Shown: positions 11,251 to 22,332 of the stretch, one piece after another
Layout: every line of letters starts with the position of its first letter
Numbering within the stretch: position 1 is the first letter of the stretch
Assembly: GCF_026210795.1 (NCBI RefSeq)
Contig: NC_089433.1
Coordinates: 1,116,001-1,180,000 of the forward strand
Length of the DNA: 64,000 nt
Direction: 5' to 3'
DNA from: Rhizophagus irregularis
Taxonomy: Eukaryota > Glomeromycota > Glomeromycetes > Glomerales > Glomeraceae
Position numbers and translations under genes: made by a program
The notes under the pieces: generated by a model
Databases searched by the model: none
Told to the model about the DNA's origin: nothing
Seen by the model: only the letters and a program-made list of their open reading frames with translations

Positions 11251-12362
11251 CTTCCTGCTGATATGTGCATTAAAATAATAATGAATTATCAGTTTATTGA
11301 AGTAAGCATAGAATAATATAATTGAATCTGTAAATCTATAAATATAAACTATTGATGAATTTGTGATAAAATATTTTTGAAAGACAAGCTTATATACTGT
11401 ATTTTGACTAATATATGCAACTAATACAAGTAATTTTTTTATTATACATTTCTGCTAATTTAATAGTCAGTAAGACATAAAACCTTTGCATTTCTTTATA
11501 GTGATCAATTATAAATATGTTAATAACGATATGAAGTTTCTGTTTAAAATTTATTAAATTACATTTTCCAATAATAACTTTAATAATCGAATTAAATCAA
11601 GATATACATATAAATTTACTAATATGATATTAAATCGATTATAATTATCACGTAGACTTTAGCGCTACTTGATTTTGAACTATTGTGGGATAAAATTCGA
11701 TTATAATTATTAACTTGAAAAAGACACGACAAAAAAATAGATAAATCATACATATCGACAGAATAAGCGTAGTGTACACTATCATACTAATCCTAATAAT
11801 GATGGACCGCAGCACAACCCAAGCACCACTTAATATTTGAATGGTTCATTTAAATAAATTCAATATTAGTATATTGATTTATGTGTATAATACGTTAAAT
11901 TAGTTTTTGTGGATTTTTTTCTTCAAGGTATTTATATAAAGAAATTCATTTGAATATTTTTTTATTCGCGATGTAATATTATTATTATTGACGAAAGCGA
12001 AAGGAACTTACTATAATGAAATTTCCACGAGTAATTTAATATGTCGCTTTAATATTCGGAAACTAGTGATATTTTATTATTAAAAAATGAAATGACCTGA
12101 AATGATGAATAGCACAATTACACAATATAATTTAACTGCGGAGAAAACGACCCTTCATGCCGGTTACATGTGATTTTGGATAATCATTTCAATTACGTCA
12201 GATTATCGATTTAAAATCAAATATTTATGTTTTCTTTTTTCTTCGCTATAATTTTTTTATAAACTCATTTAAAAGAAGAATAACTTAATAAACACAATCG
12301 ATATTTATAATTAAAAAATGTTCGTTCAAATTTTAAGTCATTAGAAAAATGAAAAGATATTA

Positions 12363-12791
12363 CAGTCGGACCTCTATGTACCGATACTGTTGTTTTTGGG
12401 AAAATATATTAGTATATCAAATTATCGTTACATAACCGTCATCAGTGAATCATAATGCGGGCCAAAATCCAATTCTTGCCAGCATTATGTAAACTCCGGA
12501 TAGCTAATATATTAAAATGTCATGTGATTTGGATGGAACCTTTATGTTAACTCCGGCCAAATTCATAGTGTTGACCCGAATTAATACCAGTGTAACCTAA
12601 AGTATCGGTACATCTTACTATGTATTAATTATAAAGGGGTAAAGAAAAGTATCGGTACATGTTACATCGTGAAACCATATATAATATCGGTACAACGAGA
12701 TTTTTTTATTAATTGTGAAACGGGACATAGAAAATTTATCGGTACAGGCAATTATCGGTACATAGGATATCGGTACATAGAGGTCTGACTG
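12363..12791. mobile_element. Tc1/mariner (pogo-like) MITE with TA target duplication
   Basis: This 429-bp element begins CAGTCGGACCTCTATGTACC and ends with the inverted copy of CAGTCAGACCTCTATGTACC (one mismatch). It is bounded by TA dinucleotides at 12361-12362 and 12792-12793. CAGTC-type ends with TA target sites are typical of pogo/Tigger-like Tc1/mariner elements. The interior has several further TATCGGTACA motifs and no ORF, so it is non-autonomous. Confidence 0.75.
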
Positions 12792-13306
12792 TATAGTGCT
12801 AAAATCATCAAACTATGTCAAGAATCCGTGAGGGCTTTAATAAGAATGCAATGCATTAGAATAATTATATTAGAAACATAAAGAAACATAAAGTTAAAAT
12901 ATTGTACATCGCAGTATATTATTCAAAACTACAACTATAAAATTTCTATTCGTAAAAAATCTTAATAACCTTAAAGTTCGATAATTTATTATCCGAAATC
13001 ACGTGTAACCGACAAATAAATCCGGCTACCGTCGTTCTGCGGAGAAAGTATGATCACATGTCTGGCGTGTCATTAAAATCGTCTAAAAAACTACGTGATA
13101 TACATAATCACTGATAAAATAAGCTTTAACTATATATATAATTACACTTCCTAACTAAGCTACTTCGTACAAAAAGGATAGGTAAGAATCGGGAGGGAAC
13201 GTGACTAAGCTTGTCCTACGTTATTAATTAAACGCATACCGTAAATCATAAATTTCATGATTTTTTGGTATGATCATCATAAAAAAATATTCTTAATTTG
13301 GTCTGT

Positions 13307-13323
13307 CCGGAATTTAATTCCGG
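13307..13323 (+). promoter_or_regulatory. Conserved palindromic element upstream of F-box gene 3
   Basis: CCGGAATTTAATTCCGG is a perfect 17-base inverted repeat (central T) lying 173 bases before the ATG at 13496. It is the cleanest version of the element found upstream of the other three intact paralogs. Regulatory function is inferred. Confidence 0.45.
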
Positions 13324-13495
13324 TGGTTTTATTGTAATGAGCTTTTTTAGTTTTCAAAGTTTTTAAACTTTTTTCTTTGTAATAAAATATTTCAATATTG
13401 CTAAAAACAATACTAAAATAATAACTCGATTGTGAAAAAGTTTTTTTAACCCATTTTTCCATTTTCATCGTTTTTTTTTTAACAACTGATAAAGT

Positions 13496-14986
13496 ATGTC
13501 CAAACTCAATAAAGATATACTTTTCTTAATATTTGAGGAATTGCAGGATGATTCAAAATCCCTCTTTTCATGCTTAATGGTAAACAAGCATTGGTGTGAA
13601 ACTGTTATCCCAATTTTATGGAAGAACCCTTGGAATTATAATATTAATTATCGTAACAAAAGTTATTTATTTGCCATTATTACTTTCTATTTATCCGATG
13701 ATATTAAAGAATTTCTAACAAGACAAGAAATCCAATTACATTCAATCTCATCCAAATCACTTTTTTTTGATTATTTATCATTTTGCAGAAGTATTAATGT
13801 AAATATTATCAATGCTTTAATATCTACTGGAACCTCTTTAGCTTATAATCAATTTCTTTTACAACAAGAATTTTACAGTCTATTTATGAAAAAATGTCCG
13901 GAGTTAAAGTATTTGGATATGAAATCAATTAAACACCAAATATTTTATTTCCCAGAAGCTAATTCTCGTCTTGAATCACTCTTTGAATTAGAATGTGATA
14001 CATCTATTGATTCTTTATTCTTTTATGGATTAGCACGTTTTTGTCGATATATACAAAGAATCATAATTGTTAATGTTGACCCAAATCCAAATCATCATGG
14101 AATTGTTAAATTGATTGAAGTTCAGAAAAATTTAAGGTATTTTGAATGGATTGATGATTTTGATTATGAAAAAGAATGTTTCACAGATGATTTTTATAAA
14201 GAAATTTTTCTTGAATTAAAAAATAAGGCAGATACACTAAATCATTTTAAATTATTTTATAATGATGATGAAGTTTATGGACGTGAAATTCTACAAGAGA
14301 TACTTCAAGTACTTCATAAACTGAAGACATTAATAATTAATGATTTGGGCACAATTAGTGAATATTTATTGAAGACGTTAATTTATAATGATCTTGAAAT
14401 CCTCAATATAAATTATATTACAATAAACGAGGCTTCTATTATAATTGAAAATAGTGGAGGACAACTTAAAGTGGTTTTATCAAAACCTTATTACCGTTTA
14501 TATAACGATGATTTTGATGAAGGTTCTCTCATGTTTATTCGTAAAGTTTATGAAAATTGTCCTTTAATTGAAGTTTTATCACTTGCATTTTCATCATCAA
14601 AGAAACATTTCGCTGAATTTGAGATATTATTAAACGTTTGTCAGAATTTGAAATCATTATTGTTGATTATAAGAAGTACTGATATAATTGAAACTGGAGA
14701 AAAAATTTTAGAAAATGGAGAAGAATTATTAAAAGTATTGATTAGAGCAGCACCAAAAAATTTAAGAGAACTCAGGTTTTTCAATAATTTTAAATTTTCT
14801 TTAGAAGCCTTGGATGAATTCTTAGGAAAATGGAAAGGATGTGCACTCTCCATTCTTACATCTGATATTATTTATGAAGAAGAAAATTATAAAAAATTAA
14901 TTAATAAATATAAAAATAAGGGAGTAATTAAAAGCTTTAGATGTGAATCTTTTATGAATGTAGAAGATATGAATTTTAAGATATGA
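13496..14986 (+). CDS. F-box protein (paralog 3), 496 aa
   Basis: An intact single-exon F-box gene. The F-box is at residues about 3-46 (LNKDILFLIFEEL, SCLMVNKHWCETVIPILWKNPW). The family blocks YLDMKSIKHQIFYFPEA, DPNPNHHGIVKLIEVQKNL and ENCPLIEVLSLAFSSSKKHFAE are all present. It is closer to paralog 4 (20833) than to paralogs 1 and 2, for example in EVLSLAFS and in FFNNFKFSLEALDEFL. Probably a Skp1-binding adaptor of an SCF ubiquitin ligase; the substrate is unknown. The start was chosen because it is followed directly by the conserved KLNKDILFLIFEEL block. Confidence 0.9.
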   Translation: MSKLNKDILFLIFEELQDDSKSLFSCLMVNKHWCETVIPILWKNPWNYNINYRNKSYLFAIITFYLSDDIKEFLTRQEIQLHSISSKSLFFDYLSFCRSINVNIINALISTGTSLAYNQFLLQQEFYSLFMKKCPELKYLDMKSIKHQIFYFPEANSRLESLFELECDTSIDSLFFYGLARFCRYIQRIIIVNVDPNPNHHGIVKLIEVQKNLRYFEWIDDFDYEKECFTDDFYKEIFLELKNKADTLNHFKLFYNDDEVYGREILQEILQVLHKLKTLIINDLGTISEYLLKTLIYNDLEILNINYITINEASIIIENSGGQLKVVLSKPYYRLYNDDFDEGSLMFIRKVYENCPLIEVLSLAFSSSKKHFAEFEILLNVCQNLKSLLLIIRSTDIIETGEKILENGEELLKVLIRAAPKNLRELRFFNNFKFSLEALDEFLGKWKGCALSILTSDIIYEEENYKKLINKYKNKGVIKSFRCESFMNVEDMNFKI

Positions 14987-15600
14987 TCAGATATGACAGT
15001 GTATTGTCATATTTTCCCGTTTTTAACATTTTAAATATGTAGAATATTAGGTTAATTGAAAGATTTTAGCCAACAAATGCTTGATTGTTCGGCTGAGACT
15101 GTGTTATTATTGGTCAAAGTTAGTGGACTAATGGTTTTATTCACTGGTGGTTTTTTTTATTAATGATTACATAGCATTATATTTTATAGTATAAGGTGGG
15201 TATTTATAGTACTACGCGGGTAATAAAAAATTATGAATCCATCTGATAGATCCGTCAATTGTAAAATTATGGGTTAATTAATGGAAGTTTCATTATTTTA
15301 TTTCGCATACAGTATATAAATAGTTTGCAAATTTTTGGTCATATATATATGTTGTGCGTCAGATAACAATTTGAGCTGACGTGCATCAGATGTAGATTGA
15401 TATCTGAGCGCGTTGTTATAATTAAGTTATATTTAAATTTTTTTTATTAAATAAGTTTATTAATTATATTGAAAAATATGTAATTCTAAAACATTAAATT
15501 GATTAGACTCAAACTCGTTGGAAAAGTACTTTATTCAAAAGTATTAATAAATTACAGGCAGATCTTATAACATACATTATGAAAATATTATACTTATTTA
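14987..15600. other. Gene-free spacer before the retrotransposon
   Basis: No coding frame is supported. Around 15343-15395 there is a segment (GTTGTGCG, then GCTGACGTGCATCAGATG) that reappears in imperfect inverted form at about 19570-19630, on the far side of the retrotransposon region. The rest is AT-rich and featureless. Confidence 0.5.
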
Positions 15601-16078
15601 ATTTATGTAAAATATATGTTTATATGTACAGTAGTATATATAACCGTTCACAAGACATAAGCAAAAGTTATGATCAAGTAAACCGTCCCTTCTCAAACTA
15701 TCCCTTAAACGCCTGCACATCCCGGCTAACATTATAACAATCCTTATTAATCTTTTTACTAATCGTTTTAACCAAATAATTTTACAAGATAAACTTAGTA
15801 CATCTTTCAAAGTACTACAAGGAATCGACTAAGGTGAAGTAGTTAGTCCAATTTTATGGATATGATATTACGATCTGATGTTCACCAAAATTAAAGAATC
15901 AAGAGATCAAACATCTCCAAACTACGGCCAACAAAATTAATCTGATCATCAACTAACCTTTAACGCAGCGGCGGTGGGCTACCTGGACAACACTAGCTGC
16001 AACTAGCCTAAAAAATTTAGAACACAATCTACAAACCACAAAAGAATTCTATGAATTCGCTAATATAAGGCCACACAA

Positions 16079-16375
16079 ATTCAATTTTTCGGTTCACGTA
16101 ACATTGAAATTTAAAATCAACCCGGGGACCCGGGGTTTATTGTTTATTAGTAAAAAAAGTTTATATATAAAATCGTGACATTTGATTGGTTGACTTTTAA
16201 AAGGGAGGAATTTATTTTCGCTCTAGAAGTTCTCAGCCGCGTGATAAACTTACCCGCTAATAAAATTACGTCCTGATCAAATGATAAATTTTTTATATAT
16301 AAACTTTTTTTTATTGAAATTTGAAAAAGTGACCCGGCCGGGTGAAGTGAACCGAAAATTCGAATTTGTGTGGCC
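16079..16375. mobile_element. Tourist-like (PIF/Harbinger) MITE inside the retrotransposon
   Basis: This 297-bp element starts GGCCACACAAATTC and ends with its reverse complement. It is flanked on both sides by TAA (16076-16078 and 16376-16378), the classical 3-bp target duplication of PIF/Harbinger elements. It interrupts the reverse transcriptase region, so it inserted after the retrotransposon. It has GC-rich inner blocks (ACCCGGGG and GACCCGGCCGGGT) and no ORF. Confidence 0.85.
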
Positions 16376-17715
16376 TAACCATAAACCACGACAAATACGA
16401 AATCTTAACTAACGACTCAACAGTTAGTAGGTCATCTAGTAATGAACCCTAGGAATCTATATTAACGCTTTTCACACGGAAGGCCCATCGATTAAAAAAA
16501 TGCGTCAAATAGTTATAATGAAAAACAAAAAAATCACACATGAACATTTGTTTTATGTTATCAACAAAGTCATAATACCTAAATTAGAATATACAAATCA
16601 ATTCGTTATTTAACAGAAAGTCAATGTAATATTATTTTGTCAACCCCTAAAAACCTTTTTTAAACGCCATCCATAACAACATCATTAACAACAAACTATT
16701 TCACAACATTAATAACTTTTACTACAACCAATTTTATGCACATTGTGCTATTACTAATGTTCTTTTTAATTCGAGATAATTTAAAGTAATAGGGCTACAG
16801 AAAATTTTACATACACAATACGAATATTGGTTACCTAACTTCCCTACACCAGAAGACCTAACGTCTTTACCAAAAGGCAAATCATCTTTATTGATCAAAG
16901 AAGTTAGTATTATATAACAAATTTCACATCACCTTTCTTCCGCACAATGATGTAACCATCGTAGGAGGAAATACTCCCATCATCCATCACATACCTAACC
17001 TACAACCTAATGGCTTAACATCTTTACATAGATGGCGGATATTTGGAAATCATGGAAATACTTACGCACCTTACTGACAATAATTTTAAAGAACGTAAAC
17101 CAAACTGGTTCCAAAATTGGAAACAGACGGAACTTTATCCAACTACAACAGAAGACTGATTTCACCACTTACTTCCTCTTCGATTAACAAATTATACTGC
17201 AAAACCCCTAAAATCCTTTCATCTTACTATTATAGACCTAACAACGAGACCAAAACTTGGGATCCGACTAACAATAACGAAATATACGGCAAAACGGTGG
17301 AACAGGTTAACAACCAGTTGGCTCAATTACATATAGAGAACATTACATACCTCACATCGACACCGACGAATCTTTATCGACTTTGACACCTCGTATACAT
17401 ACGCCAATATTACGCCCATGTAAGGGCTGTCGATTACACTCGCCGTATTAAAGACCTAAATGCGTCGTGATGACGTGCACAGAGCAAGTGAATGAAGTGA
17501 TTAAATTTTCAATTCATGCAAAACAATAAAAGCCAAAAGTGAACATGAAACCACTAAAAATAGTGTATTCCCCATTTCTAGTCTAATCAATTTGAGAACT
17601 TTCATACAAACCTACTCAGTCACGTGACTCATCTACACCTCCGGACCAAACTGACTCCGGACAAAATCAGTTCCCAAGATAATTAACTAACACAATTCAA
17701 CAAATTAAGAATAGC

Positions 17716-18264
17716 TTGATCGGAGATCAAGATAGCATTTTATTACTTATCAATCTAGCATCTCAATTACAACACCAAACAAATTTAACTTTTTATACTG
17801 ATGGATCGTTACGTACGCGTTCGCCTACACAACCTAATACCTTCTTGGGTGGAAGGCTTACCGCCATAACTTACAAAGGCAGAACTACATTCACCCCATC
17901 GCCGAGCAAGGCAGAAGGAATTGCCATTCTTACAGCAATACTTATTTGCTCGTCTAATAGTACGGTTGACATTTACACAGATTCACAAAACGCCATCTCT
18001 ACATACTATCGTATTTCAAACAAATTAACTTCAGAACGAAGGATTTTAAAAATTAGCAATCATCTCATTTGGAGACTCATTCACCATCTCATAACGTTCA
18101 ATAACATTCAACTCACCTTTCATAAAGTAAAAGCACACTCAGAAATTCACTTTAACGAACTAGCTGATACCTTAACGAAAGAAGATCAAGATATAAACCC
18201 TTCATTATTAACCCGAAAGTTTTACCTACTCCCTGATGACGCCTATATGGGATTCCATAGGTAG
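17716..18264 (+). CDS. RNase HI domain of the non-LTR retrotransposon (182-aa open fragment)
   Basis: This is the longest open piece of the retrotransposon. It contains a complete RNase HI catalytic set: D29 in FYTDGS, E67 in SKAEG, D89 in IYTDSQ, and D151 in FNELADTL, with H141 in KAHSE. In non-LTR elements this domain removes RNA from the RNA:DNA hybrid during target-primed reverse transcription. The ATG at 17716 is just the first in the open frame; the domain belongs to a larger polyprotein whose reverse transcriptase part is broken upstream. Independent expression is unlikely. Confidence 0.75.
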   Translation: MIGDQDSILLLINLASQLQHQTNLTFYTDGSLRTRSPTQPNTFLGGRLTAITYKGRTTFTPSPSKAEGIAILTAILICSSNSTVDIYTDSQNAISTYYRISNKLTSERRILKISNHLIWRLIHHLITFNNIQLTFHKVKAHSEIHFNELADTLTKEDQDINPSLLTRKFYLLPDDAYMGFHR

Positions 18265-18472
18265 GATCTATTGATAGGGACATTAGAAAATTTGGATTTA
18301 GAATCACAGAAGCGTACACACTCAAAACACTTTCTTACACAACAAACCCTTGCAACTACTATTTAATGAACATCGCCTTACAGATATTTAAGAGAGCATG
18401 GCAGAATAACAATGATACCACCGACATCTGCAGCGCCAACTAAAGCAAGAAAACGCTTTCAAAATTAAATGT

Positions 18473-18775
18473 TTGAACCTATATTACCGTGTAGAAACAT
18501 ATTACAAAAACATTATCCTCTTACCTTGTCTATTATGCAAGACACACAACGACACTAACCAACACCTAGTTTTCTGTCCTCCCTTAATACCACAAATCGA
18601 ACAGATTTTTAAAGAACAATCAATCCACCTAAGAACGCTCATGTTACCTCACATTAGCGATAATACCTTAACTTATTTTCTCAACTATTACAGATACGTC
18701 ACATCTAATTTATTTGGTGATTCACCAAATAGTCCCTCAAGAAATTGTAGACACCATTCAACGCTACGTGTCTAA
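18473..18775 (+). pseudogene. C-terminal Cys/His segment of the non-LTR retrotransposon
   Basis: The open stretch of 100 residues includes LPCLLCKTHNDTNQHLVFCPP. This is a C-x2-C-x7-H-x4-C arrangement commonly found after the RNase H domain of fungal and protist non-LTR elements. It is separated from the RNase H by about 200 frameshifted bases. The next stretch, to about 19240, reads as a Lys/Arg-rich then hydrophobic tail and probably covers the end of the element plus its 3' untranslated region. Confidence 0.6.
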
Positions 18776-19675
18776 ATTCAGTCTATTCTTATAGACTTTT
18801 TTACAATCTTTCATACGTCTCTAAAGTCATTGGTAGCATCATTAGTTGCTCAATACCCTAAAGAGATTTTTATGCAGGTTACCTTACAGAATTAAATACG
18901 CGATTATACAAACTCATTTGTCTGACCCGTAGTGAAGCTCTCATTATTTGGGAACGGGCCAATGATATCACACCAAAGAAAAAAAAATTATAGAAAGAAA
19001 TTTAAACACAAGAAACGACGTTCAACTAACAGACACGAGCCACCATCTTTATTATTAAATCGCAATATTTCTGATGAACATTTTATTCCGAGATGTGTCG
19101 TATTGATAACTTCAAATTATTTACACTCGGGTGGATGGTCATCGTTTATACCTGTTTATGGGAATGGATTGAATTTTTTAGAAAACATTCTAATTTTTTT
19201 TCTTTTTTTACTGGGTTTTCTTCTTTTTTACTATAGATAGTTTTATTCTCGTTCTTTTTATAATACGGGTGGAGAACTGGTTACGCCTTAAGTTGGAGTC
19301 AATATGAGGCGAGACGACTCTCATTTTGTGGGGTTGGAATATAACTTGTCTAAGTTTAGTTTAGTCTGGTATTTGTAATACTTGTAATGACCAATTCTGT
19401 TATTTCCCTACTAAAAAAATAAATGTCACATACAAGTTTACTTATGGAATAGCGGATTTTTGACAAGCAAACTAATTGATAGGCGCTTATCCAGTGATCT
19501 ATACATTTATACCAAAAAAGGATAGTCTAGGTGTCCCAACTGTGTCATGTGTATCGATTGAAAATCAGTTGGGAGAGCGATTCAGGTGACGCATGTCAGC
19601 TGCATCTGATGCAAATCGCACAACTTATATATATACACTTTCTTTGCTTTCTTTGAAGGGTTATTTATTAACTAA

Positions 19676-19857
19676 CCCTATAAAAATTTCTATCTGAATA
19701 TTTCCATTATTTCTTCGTGGATTTCGTAAAATTCCGTGAAAATTCACGGATATCCGTGTTAGAGAGATGAAAAATTTCCATGATTTTAGGTTCCATGAAA
19801 ATAGTACATTCACGGAAAAAACGTGGAAATATAAAACACGGATCAATATTCACAGGG
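19676..19857. mobile_element. Short MITE, copy A (CCCTATAAAAA ends)
   Basis: This 182-bp element has the same sequence and same orientation as 24274-24472. Shared blocks include GAATATTTCCATTATTTCT, CACGGATATCCGTGTTAG and AAAACACGGATCA. The ends are imperfect inverted repeats of the form CCCTATAAAAA-N-ATCCG, visible best in the other copy. The central CACGGATATCCGTG is itself a perfect palindrome. Confidence 0.7.
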
Positions 19858-20691
19858 AAATTACAATGAATTGATTTGTAGACGATATTAAGGTAAGAAG
19901 TACAATGTGTCAAATTCAATTTATCAAATATTATAAATTTTGTAAATCTATTATTACTATCACATGTATATAAACTGATTAAAATATAAATTAAAACTAT
20001 TTTATAACTTTTCAAATTTTGTATGTTTAATGAATATTTAATTATGTAATATTTTATTTCGTTTCATCATATCTTGTTCTTCGCAAATGTAAAAATTTTA
20101 TTTAAAAATGATCTTAACTCCTATTTTTTTTTTCTCTAATTCTATATTACTAACCATTATTCAAACTTTCATGCTTGTTTGATAATTTGATACTAGTGAT
20201 TAGCTGAACTACTAAGTACGTTCGGTTCACTTTTTAGAATCATTCATTTCACGGACAATCAATTCACCGAAAACACGCGGTGTGATGTATAAACATAATG
20301 GCCGGAGTTATGACATAATGTGGGCCAGGTGTTTAATTGTCACATAATATCGGTGAATTGATTTTCGTTAATACGTCTGTCGGTAAAATGAAATGCATAT
20401 TATTTAGGGGTCAATCCGGACGATTCAAAGAATAGTAAATTAATTCGGTGAATAAGAAATCGAATAGAATGGTAAAATTATTCAATGAATAAGGAGACCA
20501 AAATTGTTTTTTGGGGGAAAGGGGGTCGGACCAATTCAAAATTGTAAAATTTGGAGAAAATTGAAAGGTTTTTATATTAAAACTACAATTAAATCTTGGC
20601 AAAAAACTTCCGTGATCACGTGATATAGTATTGTTCTGTGAAACATTGTTTGATCTACAAATTAATTATGTTCCTAATTTGGTTAATTCTG

Positions 20692-20708
20692 CCGGGAACA
20701 TAATTCCG
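20692..20708 (+). promoter_or_regulatory. Conserved near-palindromic element upstream of F-box gene 4
   Basis: CCGGGAACATAATTCCG lies 141 bases before the ATG at 20833, again preceded by CCTAATTTGGTTAATTC. Although this is the most diverged version, both half-sites are kept. Regulatory function is inferred. Confidence 0.4.
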
Positions 20709-20832
20709 CCGATGTTTTATTTGATTAAAAGTTTTTCCGCGATAATATTCTTCAATTATAAAAGATCTTGTAGAAAAACATTTGTAGAAAAATATTTATG
20801 AGTTTTTTTTTCCATTTTTTTATTGACTAAGA

Positions 20833-22332
20833 ATGTTTAAACTTAACGAAGATATCCTTTTCTTAGTAATTGAAAAATTAAAAGATGATTCAAAATCCCT
20901 CTTTTCATGTTTAATGGTAAATAAACTTTGGTGTGAAAATACCATTCCGATCTTATGGAGAAATCCTTGGAGTTATGATATTGATTATTATAATGATAAT
21001 AATTATTTATTTACCATTATTATTTCTTATTTATCCGATGATATTAAAGAATTTCTAATTAGACAAGGAATTCAATTACCATCTCCATCAATTTCACCCC
21101 AATCGCTTTCATTTGATTATTTATCGTTCTGTAAAAGTATAAATATAATTATTATAAATATTATAATTTCAATTAAAACTTCTTTAATTTATAATCAATT
21201 TCTTTTACAACAAGAATTTTATAAATTATTTATGAAAAAATGTTCAGAGTTAATATATTTGAATATGAAATCTATTAAGCATCAAATATATTATTTTCCA
21301 GATGCTAATAATCGCCTTGAAACATTATATGAATTAGAATGTGATACATCAATTGATTCCTCATATTATTATGGATTGGCACGTATTTGTAAATGTATAC
21401 AAAGAATCATCATTTTTAATGTAAATCCAAAAGATAATCATGGAATTGCTAAATTAATTGAAGTTCAAAAGAATTTAAAGTATTTTGAATGGAATGATGA
21501 TTTTAAAAATATAGATTTTACATATGATCCTTATGAAGAAATCCTTTTTGAATTAGAAAAAAAGACAAATATTCTTAAACATTTAAAAATATTCTTACAT
21601 TATGTTGATAATTTTGAACGTTCATTATTATTATTACAAAATGTACTTATGAAACTTAATGGATTAAAAACATTAATGGGTGATTTTAGTATTTTTGGAG
21701 AACATGAAATGAAAATGTTATACTTTAATAATCTTGAAATCCTTCACATTGATTGTATTACATTAATTGAAGCTTCAATCATAATTGAAAATAGTGGAGG
21801 AAAACTTAAGGAAGTTTCAATAAAACCTTATGATTTTGTATATTATGAAGATAATTTTAGTGAAGACACTTTGATTTTTATTCGTAAGATTTATCAAAAA
21901 TGTCCTTTAATTGAAGTTTTATCACTTGCTTTTTCACTTTCAAAAGATCATTTTATTGAATTCGAAAATTTATTAAAAATTTGTCAAAATTTAAAATCTT
22001 TATTATTATTCACATCAAATTTTCATATACGTGAGACTGAAGAAAAAATTTTAGAAAGTGGTGAAGAAATTTTAAAAATATTAATTAGTTCTGCATCAAA
22101 TAATTTAAGAGAAATTAGATTTTTTAATAATTTCAAATTTTCTTTGGGAACTTTGGAAAATTTCTTAGAAAATTGGAGAGGTCGACCTGCACTTTCTATA
22201 CTTACTTCTAGTACTATTTATGAAGAGGAAGATTATAAAAATTTGATTGATGATTATAAAAATGATGGAGTGATTAAAACTTTTAAATATGAATCTGTTA
22301 TAAATGTAGAAAATATGAACTTTAGGATATGA
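20833..22332 (+). CDS. F-box protein (paralog 4), 499 aa
   Basis: An intact single-exon F-box gene. The F-box is at residues about 3-46 (LNEDILFLVIEKL, SCLMVNKLWCENTIPILWRNPW). The coding sequence is very AT-rich even compared with its paralogs, with Ile codons dominating residues 95-120. The family blocks YLNMKSIKHQIYYFPDA, KLIEVQKNLKYFEWNDDF and ALSILTSSTIYEEEDY are present. The last codons and the start of the 3' flank are repeated twice more downstream (see 22299-22500). Probably an SCF adaptor with unknown substrate. Confidence 0.9.
   Translation: MFKLNEDILFLVIEKLKDDSKSLFSCLMVNKLWCENTIPILWRNPWSYDIDYYNDNNYLFTIIISYLSDDIKEFLIRQGIQLPSPSISPQSLSFDYLSFCKSINIIIINIIISIKTSLIYNQFLLQQEFYKLFMKKCSELIYLNMKSIKHQIYYFPDANNRLETLYELECDTSIDSSYYYGLARICKCIQRIIIFNVNPKDNHGIAKLIEVQKNLKYFEWNDDFKNIDFTYDPYEEILFELEKKTNILKHLKIFLHYVDNFERSLLLLQNVLMKLNGLKTLMGDFSIFGEHEMKMLYFNNLEILHIDCITLIEASIIIENSGGKLKEVSIKPYDFVYYEDNFSEDTLIFIRKIYQKCPLIEVLSLAFSLSKDHFIEFENLLKICQNLKSLLLFTSNFHIRETEEKILESGEEILKILISSASNNLREIRFFNNFKFSLGTLENFLENWRGRPALSILTSSTIYEEEDYKNLIDDYKNDGVIKTFKYESVINVENMNFRI

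Larger units (their letters stand above)
9039..13495. other. Gene-free 4.4-kb region with duplicated F-box flanks and small transposons
   Basis: No gene is visible. The region contains: a segmental duplication, where 9045-9480 is similar to 10575-10862 plus 11105-11250, the second copy being split by a foldback insertion; a block of short palindromic CCGGATA/TATCCG motifs at about 9635-9725; a fragment with GGTGAAATG-type motifs at 9941-10029; a Tc1/mariner-type MITE at 12363-12791; and the near-palindrome upstream of paralog 3 at 13307-13323. The duplicated segment corresponds to the 5' flank of the minus-strand F-box pseudogene. Confidence 0.6.
15640..19425 (+). pseudogene. Degenerate non-LTR retrotransposon (RT, RNase H, C-terminal Cys/His region)
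   Basis: Plus-strand fragments in several frames follow the order of a LINE-type ORF2. The reverse transcriptase fragments are a DISKSYDQVNRP-like stretch near 15655 (motif A), LQGID-GEVVSPILW near 15815-15865 with in-frame stops, and a YLDN box near 15980 where the family usually has YxDD. After the MITE at 16079-16375 come the post-RT fragments KKITHEHLFYVINKVIIPKLEY (about 16530) and NNKLFHNINNFYYNQFYAHC (about 16690). The RNase H domain (17716-18264) and a C-terminal Cys/His segment (18473-18775) follow. The stops, shifts and altered catalytic box mean it cannot move on its own. A 3' untranslated stretch ends in an A-rich tract near 19425. The 5' end is not defined. Confidence 0.8.
19426..20832. 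other. Gene-free spacer with two small repeats upstream of F-box gene 4
   Basis: This spacer contains the short MITE 19676-19857, a foldback segment at about 20246-20395 with TTCATTT-ACNGACA and ATCAATTCACCGA arms in inverted orientation, and the conserved F-box upstream element at 20692-20708. The minus-strand ORFs here lie inside the MITE or are low complexity and are not supported as genes. Confidence 0.6.

Noticed and set aside
14641-14853. Minus-strand 70-aa ORF
   Set aside because: Antisense shadow of F-box paralog 3.
18932-19240. 102-aa plus-strand ORF as an independent gene
   Set aside because: A basic stretch followed by a hydrophobic tail in the 3' end of the retrotransposon; best seen as the element's degenerate end.
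19661-20015. Minus-strand ORFs of 61 and 102 aa
   Set aside because: They lie over the short MITE (19676-19857) and its AT-rich flank and resemble no protein.
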